Assembly: GCA_032718475.1 (NCBI GenBank)
Contig: JAUCBJ010005996.1
Coordinates: 1 to 36,854, forward strand
Reading direction: 5' to 3'
Origin: Nemertoderma westbladi
Lineage: Eukaryota; Xenacoelomorpha; Nemertodermatida; Nemertodermatidae
DNA: 36,854 bases
Shown: positions 1 through 8,437 of the stretch, in pieces
How positions within the stretch are numbered: position 1 is the stretch's first letter
Layout of the letters: each line of letters begins with the position of its first letter
Made by a program: the position numbers and the translations under genes
The notes under the pieces: model-generated
Database searches by the model: none
The model's input: the letters and a program-made list of their open reading frames with translations, nothing else
What the model was told of the DNA's origin: nothing

Positions 1-86
1 AATCACATGCGTACTTTTTAACCGGGTAGTGTACAAATTTAGGAATCGGGTAATTTTCTTGAAATTAATATCTCATATCTCTCCAA

Positions 87-129
87 ACCACGTTCACGTT
101 TCGACCTTACTGGGTCTCATCAGCGTGGT
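87..129 (-). ncRNA. Type I hammerhead motif, copy 1, probably inactive
   Basis: Read on the minus strand: helix I arm ACCACG, core CTGATGA, helix II GACC/GGTC closed by loop CAGTAA, core GAAA, then the helix I partner CGTGGT. All helix I and II pairs are Watson-Crick. The stretch before the cleavage point reads CGTGAA where copy 2 has CGCGTA. This replaces the conserved U16.1 with A and removes the pair that closes helix III, so cleavage should be weak or absent. Confidence 0.75.
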
Positions 130-132
130 GTC

Positions 133-185
133 GGATTCGAACCTGGGACCTCGAGGTAGAAGCCGATACTACAACCACTAGGCCA
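133..185 (-). promoter_or_regulatory. Internal RNA polymerase III promoter-like A and B boxes, repeat copy 1
   Basis: On the minus strand TGGCCTAGTGG (185-175) fits the A-box consensus TRGYNNANNGG, and GGTTCGAATCC (143-133) is a perfect B box. The 31-nt gap between them is normal for tRNA-like promoters. Transcription from here would run straight into the hammerhead at 129-87. I see no full tRNA cloverleaf, so this is a tRNA-derived promoter, not a tRNA gene. Confidence 0.8.
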
Positions 186-466
186 CAGGTTCTTGAGATA
201 TGGATTATTAATTTCAAAGCCAGCTGCCATTTTATTAGCCCCTGATTTTTGATTATTGATAGTAACAATGTGTTGGCTAGCTGCATTTTTCGAGGTGTTT
301 GTTATTATACATTTATTATAGGAAGGGATCTAGGGGTCTTAACCTCGAATGTTTTATTGGCGCAATTGTAGGACTAATCCCATCACATGAGTACTTTTTA
401 ACCGGGTAGTGTACAAATTTAGGAATCGCGTAATTTTCTTGAAATTAATATCTCATATCTCACCAA

Positions 467-509
467 ACCACGTACGCGTTTCGACCTTACTGGATCTCAT
501 CAGCGTGGT
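467..509 (-). ncRNA. Type I hammerhead ribozyme, copy 2, intact core
   Basis: On the minus strand the order is ACCACG, CTGATGA, GATC-CAGTAA-GGTC, GAAA, CGCGTA, CGTGGT. Every conserved hammerhead core position is present. Helix I pairs ACCACG with CGTGGT over 6 bp. Helix II has 4 bp with one G-U wobble. Helix III is minimal (A-U and C-G). The cleavage triplet is GTA, an allowed NUH, which puts the cut between plus positions 473 and 472. Such a short helix III is typical of retroelement type I hammerheads, which often work better as dimers; ACGCGT is self-complementary and would allow that. Activity is inferred, not shown. Confidence 0.85.
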
Positions 510-512
510 GTC

Positions 513-565
513 GGATTCGAACCTGGGACCTCGAGGTAGAAGCCGATACTACAACCACTAGGCCA
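513..565 (-). promoter_or_regulatory. Internal RNA polymerase III promoter-like A and B boxes, repeat copy 2
   Basis: This is identical in layout to copy 1, displaced by 380 bp. The A box is at 565-555 and the B box at 523-513 on the minus strand, just upstream of the intact hammerhead at 509-467. The third unit is cut off before it reaches these boxes. Confidence 0.8.
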
Positions 566-862
566 CAGGTTCTTGAGATATGGAGTATTAATTTCAAAGC
601 CAGCTGCCATTTTATTAGCCCCTGATTTTTTATTATTGATAGTAACAATGTGTTGGCTAGCTGCATTTTTCGAGGTGTTTGTTATTATACATTTATTATA
701 GGAAGGGATCTAGGGGTCTTAACCTCGAATGTTTTATTGGCGCAATTGTAGGAATAATCCCATCACATGCGTACTTTTTAACCGGGTAGTGTACAAATTT
801 AGCAATCGGGTAATTTTCTTGAAATTAATATCTCATATCTCTCCAAATCACATACGCGTTTA

Positions 863-1191
863 CAACTCGGGTATTGAGGTCTTACTGAGATTTAGAAATG
901 GGAGACACGCCTTCACCTGCGACAATGTTCAACCATGTCCGTGTGACGGAGGAGGATAGCGACAGCCAGCGCTTCCTATGGTACAACGGCGACAAGGAAC
1001 CATCGACAATACCGATGTACAAGATGGTGGTGCAGAACATGGGGGCCAAGTCGTACTCATTTACGATGACTGTGGCTGTAAGAGATACGGTAGAAGGGAA
1101 AGAGGGGAAGTATAGCGCCGAAGCGATCGATATGATTCGACATGGCGCCTATGTAGACAACGGGATAGAGTCTGGAAACACGGTTAAATAA
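863..1191 (+). pseudogene. BEL element 1 reverse transcriptase, C-terminal remnant
   Basis: This is a piece of a BEL/Pao reverse transcriptase, which copies element RNA into DNA. A first frame (about 867-925) reads VLLRFRNGRHAFTCD, resembling the segment leading into motif A. A frame change then leads to FNHVRVTEEDSDSQRFLW (from about 925) and on to the catalytic box at 1150-1161. That box reads YVDN instead of YVDD, so the second catalytic aspartate is lost. A TAA stop at 1189-1191 interrupts the frame; the next segment continues in the same frame. Everything N-terminal is missing, because the retrozyme array ends at 861 and abuts this fragment. The family call is strong and the gene is clearly dead. 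Confidence 0.85.
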
Positions 1192-2271
1192 TTACTGGAT
1201 ACAGGGCGCGAGGTTCGCGACATCCTGAAAGGATCCGGATTTAACCTGACCAAGTTTCAATCCAGCTCAGAGGAGTTTATGGAAGCCATAGAGGGCAGGC
1301 GGCCAGAGTCGACCATGGACAACCCCACAACAGCCAAGGGACAAGACCTGGCGGACAAGAGAATAGAGTCTCAGCAAAAGGCGCTGGGGATCGTGTGGAA
1401 CCGGGAGACAGACGAGTTCAAGTACCAACTGAGCCAGGAGGGCGCGGACATCCACACAAAGAGGGGCTATGTATCATACATAGCAAGGATATACGATCCC
1501 TTAGGCCTAGCATCCCCATTGTTAGTCACGGGGAAACAGATACTTAAGAAAGTATATAAGTTAAAGGACGAGTGGGATACAGAGGTCCCGGAAGAAATTA
1601 GCAAGCAATGGAGTAAGTGGACGGGGAGTTTAGAACAGATGGGGACATACAGCATGACACGCGTGTACTTCCCAGATGGGGACATGACGGATCTGGACCT
1701 ACACATGTTCTCCGATGCATCATTGGAAGCATACGGAGCGGCACTCTACCTAGTACAGCGAAAGGGGGCTGATAAGCCCAGACTTGCATTCAGTAAAGCA
1801 AAGTTGACGCCGCCAGATTCAGCATCAGTCCCGAAACTCGAGTTGACAGCTGCAAGATTAGGAGTAAGGGCCACAGCCTACTTGATGGACACCATTCCCA
1901 ACATAGTGGAAACACACTACTGGGCGGACTCCATGGTAGTGCTTGGATGGCTGCACAATGAGAAGACGAGATACCCTATATTCGTCGCAAATAGGGTGGA
2001 CGAAATAAGGGCGACGACAGACTTGGAAAGATGGCACTACTGCCCAACGGATGAGAACCCAGCAGACTTGTTATCAAGGGGCATGGCATGCCACACTTTC
2101 TTAAAGAAGGAAGTGTTGTGGCAACATGGGCCGCACTTCCAGAACGATAGATCGGCCTGGCCACCAATGAAGAAGGTGGAACCGGGTCCGGAGGAAGTAG
2201 CACCAGGGGAAGAGGGAGAAGATTCAGAAGGTGAAGAAATATATAGTCAGATGGTGAGGGAAGTCAGGTAG
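1192..2271 (+). pseudogene. BEL element 1 RT connection and RNase H domain
   Basis: This continues in frame after the TAA at 1189-1191; the first Met is at 1279. The early part contains VRDILKGSGFNLTKFQS and IARIYDPLGLASPLL, typical of the BEL/Pao region between reverse transcriptase and RNase H. The RNase H domain, which degrades the RNA strand of the hybrid, keeps all four acidic residues: D in FSDAS (1714), E in LEL (1840), D in WADS (1927) and D in NPADLLSRG (2065). The frame ends with TAG at 2269-2271, and a TAA follows in the same frame at 2287-2289 before the integrase. The domain itself looks intact, but it can only be made if the stops are read through. Confidence 0.88.
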
Positions 2272-2349
2272 GTGCAACCGAAATTATAAGAGCCACGCGA
2301 TAACCCGACGGATAGGCTACTCAGCTACAGCTCGAGCTGGTACAAGACC

Positions 2350-3795
2350 ATGAAGTTGGTAGCGTATTGGAGGGCCTACGGGGATTTCCTCAAGGGAGTT
2401 GGCAAGGACGCCAAGAGGAAACCAAACATCGATCTGGAGGGAGCGGCTAAGGCCGTGATACGGTATGAACAAAGAAAGAACTATGGCGACGAAGTGGATC
2501 GAGTCAGCAAACAACAACATCTTCGTCGGGACAGCGAGCTCATCATGATGTCACCACAACTCAACGATGATGGGATTCTGGTGATGAATTCCAGAGTGCT
2601 GAATAACAACAGCCTTATCATCCCACCAGAACCCATTATCATCCCCAACAGATCGCTGATAGTCCACCAGATCATTTGGGACTCCCACAAGTCGATATTA
2701 CACAGAGGCACCAACCAGACCCTCACGGAGATACGGAGGACCTTCTGGATCGCGCAGCTAAGAAAGAAGGTAAAGGCGGTAGTGGGGCAGTGCCAGACCT
2801 GCCGACGGACGAGAAAGGAGTGGGCCGTACAGGAGATGGCGCCATTACCGGCTAGTAGGGTGAGACAGCACGACCCGCCATTCATGCACTGCGGCGTAGA
2901 CATGTTCGGGCTGATCAAGATCAAGGTGATGCGACACACGGAGAAACGCTACGGCATCATCTTCGTATGTAACAACACGAGGGCGGTAGGAATAGAACTC
3001 GCCCAGGACGCTACGTCATCGGCATTCATCAATGCCTTAGTGAGATTCAGAGACCGCAAAGGTGGGACGTTCGCAGTGATCTATTCCGACAATGGAACCA
3101 ACTTTGTGGGGTCAGAGAACGAGTTGGCGGAGGCCTTGGACATCCTAGAAGGAGAAGAAGTCAGGGCAGCCACGAGGAGACGACAGGTGAAGTGGGAAAG
3201 GAGGACGCCGTATGCGCCACATACTTTAGGATGCATCAAGAGACTTGTGGGTAGTTCCAAGCATCTGATGACGAAGTTGATGAACACCCACATGGTGACA
3301 GAGGACATACTAAGGACGGTGCTAGCCAAGTGCGAGGGCATCATCAATAGCAGACCGCTATATCCAGAAAATGACGACCCAGAATCACTAGATGTGCTAA
3401 CACCCAGCCACTTTCTGATGGAAAGGCCGGCGACCATCGACATGCGCGGTGTAGACCCAGATGACATACACTCCCGACAGAGTTGGAAAGTCGCCAAGGC
3501 GATAAGCGCAGAGTACTGGAGGAGGTGGGTCGAGGAATACCTACCCACATTACATAGGAGGAGCAAGTGGAGGAATACCACTAGAGAGTTAAAGAAAGGT
3601 GATTTAGTGATCGTCACCGACGACACAATCATCAACAATCAGTGGAGGCTAGCAAGAGTAGTAGACACTTACCCCGACGAGGACGGAAGAGTCCGATCGG
3701 TGGAAGTGCGGATAGGGGGTAAGATAGGAGCAAAGGACAGAAAGACCTACAGGAGGGCTGTAGGGAAGTGCTGCCTACTAGAATGGGCACCATAG
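2350..3795 (+). CDS. BEL element 1 integrase, catalytic Glu replaced
   Basis: This 481-aa frame is in phase with the upstream pol and separated from it by two stops, so the Met at 2350 is just the first Met. It starts with the BEL linker before integrase. An HHCC zinc-binding region follows, with the CxxC at 2791-2802 (CQTC). The core has D in GVDMFG (2899) and D in YSDNGTNF (3088). The usual GGxWERLV box reads LGCIKRLV (about 3226-3249), so the catalytic Glu is Lys at 3238-3240. The tail (KKGDLVIV ... CCLLE) is the BEL/Pao C-terminal domain. Integrase inserts element DNA into the host genome; without the Glu this copy should be inactive. The frame itself is unbroken. Confidence 0.9.
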   Translation: MKLVAYWRAYGDFLKGVGKDAKRKPNIDLEGAAKAVIRYEQRKNYGDEVDRVSKQQHLRRDSELIMMSPQLNDDGILVMNSRVLNNNSLIIPPEPIIIPNRSLIVHQIIWDSHKSILHRGTNQTLTEIRRTFWIAQLRKKVKAVVGQCQTCRRTRKEWAVQEMAPLPASRVRQHDPPFMHCGVDMFGLIKIKVMRHTEKRYGIIFVCNNTRAVGIELAQDATSSAFINALVRFRDRKGGTFAVIYSDNGTNFVGSENELAEALDILEGEEVRAATRRRQVKWERRTPYAPHTLGCIKRLVGSSKHLMTKLMNTHMVTEDILRTVLAKCEGIINSRPLYPENDDPESLDVLTPSHFLMERPATIDMRGVDPDDIHSRQSWKVAKAISAEYWRRWVEEYLPTLHRRSKWRNTTRELKKGDLVIVTDDTIINNQWRLARVVDTYPDEDGRVRSVEVRIGGKIGAKDRKTYRRAVGKCCLLEWAP

Positions 3796-3820
3796 AGTTT
3801 AGTCGTCCAAGTGTTGGACT

Positions 3821-3829
3821 GAGGGGGGT
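3821..3829 (+). other. Candidate polypurine tract after element 1 integrase
   Basis: A short purine run, GAGGGGGGT, lies 26 bp after the integrase stop. A purine tract here could prime plus-strand synthesis and mark the start of a 3' LTR. However, the following bases (CGGAATCAGG) do not begin with TG, and a better tract-plus-TGT site is present at 8428-8440. It matters because an LTR start here would place ORF3-1 outside this element. Confidence 0.25.
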
Positions 3830-4008
3830 CGGAATCAGGGCGAGACGCCCTTCCCAGACAAAATATAAAAAAAATAAAAATTAATAAAATAAAATAATAG
3901 AAAGAAAGTTAGAAAGTTAGAAAGAGAAAGTAATAGTAGATAGCACGTAGTAGTAAGTAAGTAGGCAGATAGAAGTTAGTAAGAGTTAGTAAGAGTAGAG
4001 TGTAAGAG

Positions 4009-4430
4009 GGTACGTAGTACCGTTAGTAGGGAGTACGAGGGTACGTAGTACCGTTAGTGGAGTTAGTTAGAGAGTAAGAGGGTACGTAGCACCATTAGTG
4101 GAGTTAGTTTGAGAGTAAGAGGGTACATAGTACCGTTAGTGGAGTTAGTTAGAGTGTACGAGGGTATGTAGTACTGTTAGTGGAGTTAGTTAGAGAGTAA
4201 GAGGGTACATAGTACCATTAGTGGAGTTGGTTAGAGAGTAAGAGGGTATGTAGTACCATTAGTGGAGTTAGTTAGAGAGTAAGAGGGTACATAGTACCGT
4301 TAGTGGAGTTAGTTAGGGTGTAAGAGGGTACGTAGTACCGTTAGTGGAGTTAGTTAGGGTGTAAGAGGGTACGTAGTACCGTTAGTGGAGTTAGTTAGAG
4401 TGTAAGAGGGTACATAGTACCGTTAGTGGA
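4009..4430 (+). repeat. 41-bp minisatellite, about 11 units
   Basis: Units start with GGTAC or GGTAT at 4009, 4040, 4081, 4122, 4163, 4204, 4245, 4286, 4327, 4368 and 4409. All steps are 41 bp except the first, which is 31. Each unit has a small palindrome GGTAC-GTA-GTACC followed by GTTAGTGGAGTTAGTTAGAG. The loop varies (GTA or ATA) while the stem is mostly kept. One more GGTAC unit sits at 4496. It lies in the non-coding gap between integrase and ORF3-1, or in an LTR if the tract at 3821 is real. Confidence 0.9.
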
Positions 4431-4640
4431 GTAAGAGTTAGAGAGTTGGTAAGAGTTAGAGAGTTAGTAAGAGTTAGAGAGTTAATAGAGTAGATGGTAC
4501 ATAGTACCGTTAGTGGAGTAAGAGTTAGAGAGTTGGTAAGAGTTAGAGAGTTAGTAAGAGTTAGAGAGTTAATAGAGTCAGAGAGTTAGTAAGAGTTAGA
4601 GAGTTAGTAGAGTTAGAGAGTTAGTAGGGTTAGTAGTAAG
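4431..4640 (+). repeat. GAGTTAGTAAGA-type short tandem repeats, about 18-bp period
   Basis: This is a purine-rich stretch of imperfect units such as GTAAGAGTTAGAGAGTTA. It follows the 41-bp minisatellite, and the shared GTTAGAGAG core suggests it derives from it. A similar, looser purine-rich run covers 3900-4008. No coding potential is seen. Confidence 0.75.
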
Positions 4641-4740
4641 AAGTGAGAGGGGGGCACGTGAGTACAGCAGGACAGACCGTGTAGGCCGCACGAGACAGAC
4701 TACTGTACTGCACAGCCCGTAGAGTAGGTCAGAATGTTTG

Positions 4741-4815
4741 ATACAGGGCCAGGAGGTTACCTGGTGCAGACTAGCACAGTAAGGAATAGCTAGTCTACCC
4801 TGTATGCAAAGCATA
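4741..4815 (+). ncRNA. Candidate three-way-junction RNA
   Basis: An outer stem of 8 bp (ATACAGGG 4741-4748 with CCCTGTAT 4798-4805) encloses two perfect arms. Arm 1 is CCAGG/CCTGG (4749-4753, 4760-4764; 6-nt loop), directly stacked on the outer stem. Arm 2 is AGACTAGC/GCTAGTCT (4768-4775, 4789-4796; 13-nt loop). The linkers are TGC and A. A short TATGC-AAA-GCATA hairpin overlaps the 3' end (4803-4815). It does not fit a hammerhead or tRNA. It sits 325 bp upstream of ORF3-1, where it could act on that message. Function unknown. Confidence 0.45.
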
Positions 4816-5139
4816 GGGGTTATTTAGACAAAATAATCCATTATAAGTATTGATAGCACAGTAATAGAATTAAAATTATAATTAAATTAAAAATTCAACA
4901 AATTATAGTAACACTAGACAGAAAATTCTAGAACATAATAAAAGTAACTGACAGATTTAGGGAATTTAGGGAAATTTAGCACTTTAGGGGGTAGATAGGC
5001 AAAATATAGTGTAAAAACCTAGTGTTCTGAGAGAGATAGGCCATTATCGGACCGCACAGACCATCCTAACTACATCACTCACCTATTTTGAGCCTTGGTA
5101 AGGCACCACCTTGTAGGTGAGCGATCGGGAGCGTTCGAA
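4816..5139 (+). other. AU-rich leader before ORF3-1, with possible splice acceptor
   Basis: No gene is seen. The stretch is A-rich. Near its end CTAAC (5066-5070) precedes a pyrimidine-leaning stretch and AGs at about 5092 and 5118, within 74 bp of the ORF3-1 ATG at 5140. This could be a branch point and acceptor for a spliced message. Element 2 has a similar CTAACT 76 bp before its own ORF3 ATG. The evidence is weak. Confidence 0.25.
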
Positions 5140-5557
5140 ATGGCGGAGAGACTTGTCAGAAAGAGAAAGGCGAAAATAGGTGGAAAGGAGATATTAGTGG
5201 ATTTCACTCAGAGGCATCTGGAGGAGAAGACGAGGGGATACTACGAGCGGTTAGAGAAGGGTCACAAGGCGCGAGCGCTGCAGGACCATTTCAGGGAGGT
5301 GCACGAGAGGCGGCTGGTCGGGACCTACGGGACGCCGTCGATAGACAATGCGATCCTCGAGCATTTCCACTACATAGTGAAGGGAGACGAGGCGAAGTTC
5401 AGGATACCGAAGTATCCGAGGGAACCACCGAGAAAGGACTGGAAGAGGTTCGTAGAGTCCGTCAGCAGGGGAGGGTACATGGTCCTAGATGACGAAGGGA
5501 CTGGAAGATGACGAGGGTTCGAGAAGAGGGTTGGCAGGGTCGGCCAGAACCATACTT

Positions 5558-5582
5558 CTACATTTGGCGCAGCCAAATGTAG
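5558..5582 (+). repeat. Perfect 11-bp hairpin in ORF3-1
   Basis: CTACATTTGGC and GCCAAATGTAG pair perfectly around a 3-nt GCA loop. The second arm contains the TAG that stops the local ORF3-1 frame at 5578-5580, so the hairpin and a break in the protein coincide. Confidence 0.75.
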
Positions 5583-6026
5583 GACATATTCCTGTTCGAT
5601 CTGGGAACGTATGGGAAGAAGAGCGGGCCAAAGTTTAACCGGTTGCCAAGGGCGGTGCAGAACCTAGTAAGGGAGAAGTCGACGATGAAGGTGGGATCGG
5701 CGATCCACGACGATGCGGAGAGGATCGTCGGACCGGAAACCCCCAACCTCCTGGACATGCAAACGGTCTACATGGCTGTGACAGGGCCAGCTGGGTTGGG
5801 ATTAGTAGAGAACACAGGACATTGCGGAGCAGTGGCGATGGGCCAGCTGATGGGGCTGATGCCACAAGCCAATGGACTGGGGTAAATTCAGGGAGGAGTA
5901 CGGAGCGGAGTTGGTGAACTCACTGAAGTGGGGAGCGAGGCCAGGGAAACAGGAGGTGTATCAATTCCGGAGAGGAGCGATAAAGATATATCAGAAGCGA
6001 TATATCCTGCAGGAGATTGGATAATG

Positions 6027-6078
6027 ATAGGTTTACTAAACCTATTCATGGCTGTGGTTATCGGAAGAGAACCACGGC
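6027..6078 (+). repeat. Two adjacent hairpins at an ORF3-1 frame break
   Basis: ATAGGTTT-ACT-AAACCTAT (6027-6045) is a perfect 8-bp stem. GCTGTGGTT with AACCACGGC (6051-6059 and 6070-6078) is a 9-bp stem with one G-U pair. They lie just after the TAA at 6022-6024, where the reading frame also changes. Confidence 0.65.
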
Positions 6079-8204
6079 GTTTCTGCTGTCAGGATCACCC
6101 CTGAACTACAGAAGAGCCTTCAAAGTGGCCTTCGATGGTCTGGCAGACCACCCGGGGCTGAAGGGCGAGTCGGTATACTATAACTGCCGATATCTAGTAG
6201 ACAGGGAGGTGGATACACCATATCAGAGGTGGGAGAAGCTGGAGGCGGATAGACTAGAGGAGAAGCGATTGGAAGAAATCGCCAGACGAGAAAGGAGGGA
6301 GGCAGACGAAAGAGAGGCGGAAGCTAGAGGAGAGGGCTACGGGTTCGAGGCCCAGGCCTTGGACGAGTTACAGTGGGGATCAGGGAGCTCGGGCGAGTCT
6401 CTGGGGCGGGAGTTGGGATGGACGGAAGGATCGCCGGAACAGTCGTCATTGGGATTGCAAGCGACGCCCATGCCAGCGGGCGCCGAGGGCGATTTCACAA
6501 AGAAAAGACCAAGGGAACTGGAAGGATGGAAAGTTACGGGCGAGAGCCAAGGTGGGACGGGACACAGTGGGTCTGCCGGGATACTGGGTTTGGATCCACT
6601 CCCAGCGGGGGCGAGGATGACGACGAGTTCGGGGAGATGCCGCCCATCGAGAGGATTGGCCACTCAGACAGGGACTGGGTTGGCGGGAGAGTGGTGACGG
6701 CCAGCGGGGCGAGGGCCTTCTGGGATAAACCCGGCAAGCGGGCCTGGGTGCATGAGGAGGCGGCGATGGATTTTGTGGGGAGCACCATCAGGTTGGGCGA
6801 GCAACTGGGAACGGCACCACGGGTAGTGTTCGGAGAGACGATGCCGAGGCGAGACGAGGACATAGACATGGACAGAGACGTTAACGTCCAGAAGTTTGCT
6901 TACCAATGGCCCCATAGACCGAGGAGATCGCTTGGGGCAAAAGACGACTTGGGGCGGGATGCGTTGATACACGGCTGCGATTACTGCGGGAGGCTTACTC
7001 ACCAGGAAAAGAGCTGCTTGTATCGATTCCAGAAGGGGATGTGTTGCCTCTACTGCTGCGAGTCGAGTCACAGGATGGGGGCATGTCCACAGTTGCACAA
7101 CTGCTGCTCTAAGTGTAACTTTCGGGGACACTACGGACGCCAGTGCGACTGGATGGACGACGAGGAGAAGTTTAAGATGTTCGAGGAGTGGGCCGACGTT
7201 GGCGTCATGACGTGGCAGAGAATGAAGGCCCAGGAGTTCCGGTGGGGTTTCTTCAATATTAACCAGGAGGCCCACCTGGAAATCATTAAACGGAGACTTC
7301 CGTTTACTTATCAAGAAGTAGCGACGGCGGCATCGTATGGTGGAGTGATCAATACGCAGAGGTATTTAGATAGATGGGCGCCAGAGAACTGGGGAGAGTT
7401 CAGAGATTTCCTAGCGGAGCATGTGCCGTGGGCCATGAAGGTGATCTTGTGGGACGCTACTAGGGGAAAGCAGCAGGGGCATTCGGAGGGGCCACCTGCG
7501 AAGCGATACCGGGAGCTAATAACACCAGCGCCCAAGGAATCGACCACGGGAATCAGTAAGGAGGTAACGGCAAGGATGAGGAGCCTTAAGGAGGATAAGA
7601 ACAGCCAGGAAGCGACCGAGACAGGACGACAACAGAGGGAAGGACCTGAGATGGTTCCCAAAGACGGGAGGAGCGAACTAGGACTTGGAGGGGGAGATGT
7701 GGGGATGCCTGGAAGGCACCACATGCGAAGTAATACAAACTCCTAAGTGCAAATTTAATAAAAGTGCAATTAGTATGTACGTATGTAATGATCAATAGAG
7801 TATAATTAAAATCAATATAATCAAAGTAAGTACTATAGTCATGTAACCTTTTTCCAACTAGCTAGTGGGACTGGGGACCAATCGACTATGACAGGAGGAT
7901 GGGAGACTAGACGTGGCACTACACACTTCACACTTCTTGAGTGCGATGGCACGGAAGGGGAGGGTGAGGCTCGTCAGGAGTGAATGGGGCAAAGTAAGTA
8001 AGGGTTGAGTACAGGAGCGCAGGGGAGATAGTGAGAGGTGGTGTTGATGCGTGTGGAAAGAATACGGGTGCAATTAAAATGTGGGGAGCGAGGAGTAAGA
8101 GGCAGTGTGAGGGACAAAGAGGTCTGAAAGTAGAGTGGAGTTAGAGTGGAGTTAGAGTGGAGCTAGAGGAGTTAGAGTCAGCCTAGAGTAGAGTGGGGAT
8201 ACAA

Positions 8205-8427
8205 AATTGTGTGAGAAGAATCCACAATTGTCTCGAACCGAGACGCCAGATGTCTTGGTGCAACATAGGTTACGGTTGCACCAAGAAGGGGTAGTAATAT
8301 CATACCCAGAGGGAGCGGCCTGGAAAGCCGACTCCAAGAAAAGAACTCCACCCAATAGTAGATCGGGTTCCAGCAGAATTGAAGCGCACTTATAGGTGAT
8401 GCTATCTTCTCACCGGGAAGATAGCAT
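8205..8427 (+). other. Row of perfect RNA hairpins before the 3' LTR
   Basis: Four perfect stems follow one another: AATTGTG/CACAATT (8205-8211, 8223-8229); GTCTCG-AAC-CGAGAC (8230-8244); TCTTGGTGCAAC/GTTGCACCAAGA (8253-8264, 8275-8286); and ATGCTATCTTC/GAAGATAGCAT (8399-8409, 8417-8427). The last ends exactly where the purine tract begins. The rest of 7747-8204 is purine-rich and non-coding. The element RNA would present these near its 3' end. Possible roles are 3'-end protection, packaging or control of plus-strand priming. The row recurs at +3590 and +7180. Confidence 0.75.
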
Positions 8428-8437
8428 GGGGGGGGAG
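8428..8437 (+). other. Polypurine tract of BEL element 1
   Basis: GGGGGGGGAG is followed immediately by TGTAAACGG. A purine tract directly before TG is the normal plus-strand priming site at the 5' edge of a retrotransposon 3' LTR. Duplicate sites are at 12018 and 15608. Confidence 0.7.

Larger units (their letters stand above)
1..861 (-). repeat. 380-bp tandem repeat array, candidate animal retrozyme
   Basis: The same sequence starts at 1, 381 and 761, an exact 380-bp period with only scattered substitutions. The third unit stops at about 861. On the minus strand each full unit has a tRNA-like A box and B box followed at once by a type I hammerhead motif. Small tandem repeats carrying type I hammerheads are known in animals as retrozymes: non-autonomous elements copied through self-cleaved, circular RNA, thought to depend on Penelope-like or similar machinery. 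The array begins at the window edge, so more units may lie upstream. Unit length, tandem layout and one unit per ribozyme fit this class. A plain satellite that captured a hammerhead is the alternative. Confidence 0.8.
5140..7746 (+). pseudogene. ORF3-1: large triple-CCHC zinc-knuckle protein, broken
   Basis: The ATG at 5140 begins MAERLVRKRK; an in-frame start at 5095 is less likely because it adds only leader-like residues. The frame is broken into 5140-5511, about 5512-5885, 5872-6024, 6017-6697 and 6373-7746, with several frame changes and a stop at 5580. The middle has an Arg/Glu-rich, probably coiled-coil stretch (about 6230-6330). Then come three C-x2-C-x4-H-x4-C knuckles at 6976-7017, 7045-7086 and 7105-7146, followed by a conserved tail (LPFTYQEV at about 7300). 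Three such knuckles suggest single-stranded nucleic-acid binding, as in Gag nucleocapsids, but I recognise no family and see no DUF1759, protease or membrane segment. The protein matches ORF3-2 (28555-31930) in knuckle number, flanking motifs and position after integrase. Its last 112 bp lie inside the triplicated block. Confidence 0.7.

Noticed and set aside
133-185. A tRNA gene
   Set aside because: The A and B boxes are good, but no acceptor stem or full cloverleaf closes, and it is part of a repeat unit.
1466-1484. Perfect 9-bp hairpin GCTATGTAT-C-ATACATAGC in element 1 pol
   Set aside because: It falls on the conserved YVSYIARIYDPLG segment, so coding constraint and chance explain it well enough; kept only as a note.
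2481-3638. Minus-strand frames of 152 and 185 aa under the integrase
   Set aside because: Shadows of the plus-strand integrase, which has clear domain motifs.
4596-4814. Minus-strand 72-aa frame
   Set aside because: Low-complexity shadow of the purine-rich repeats and the junction RNA candidate.
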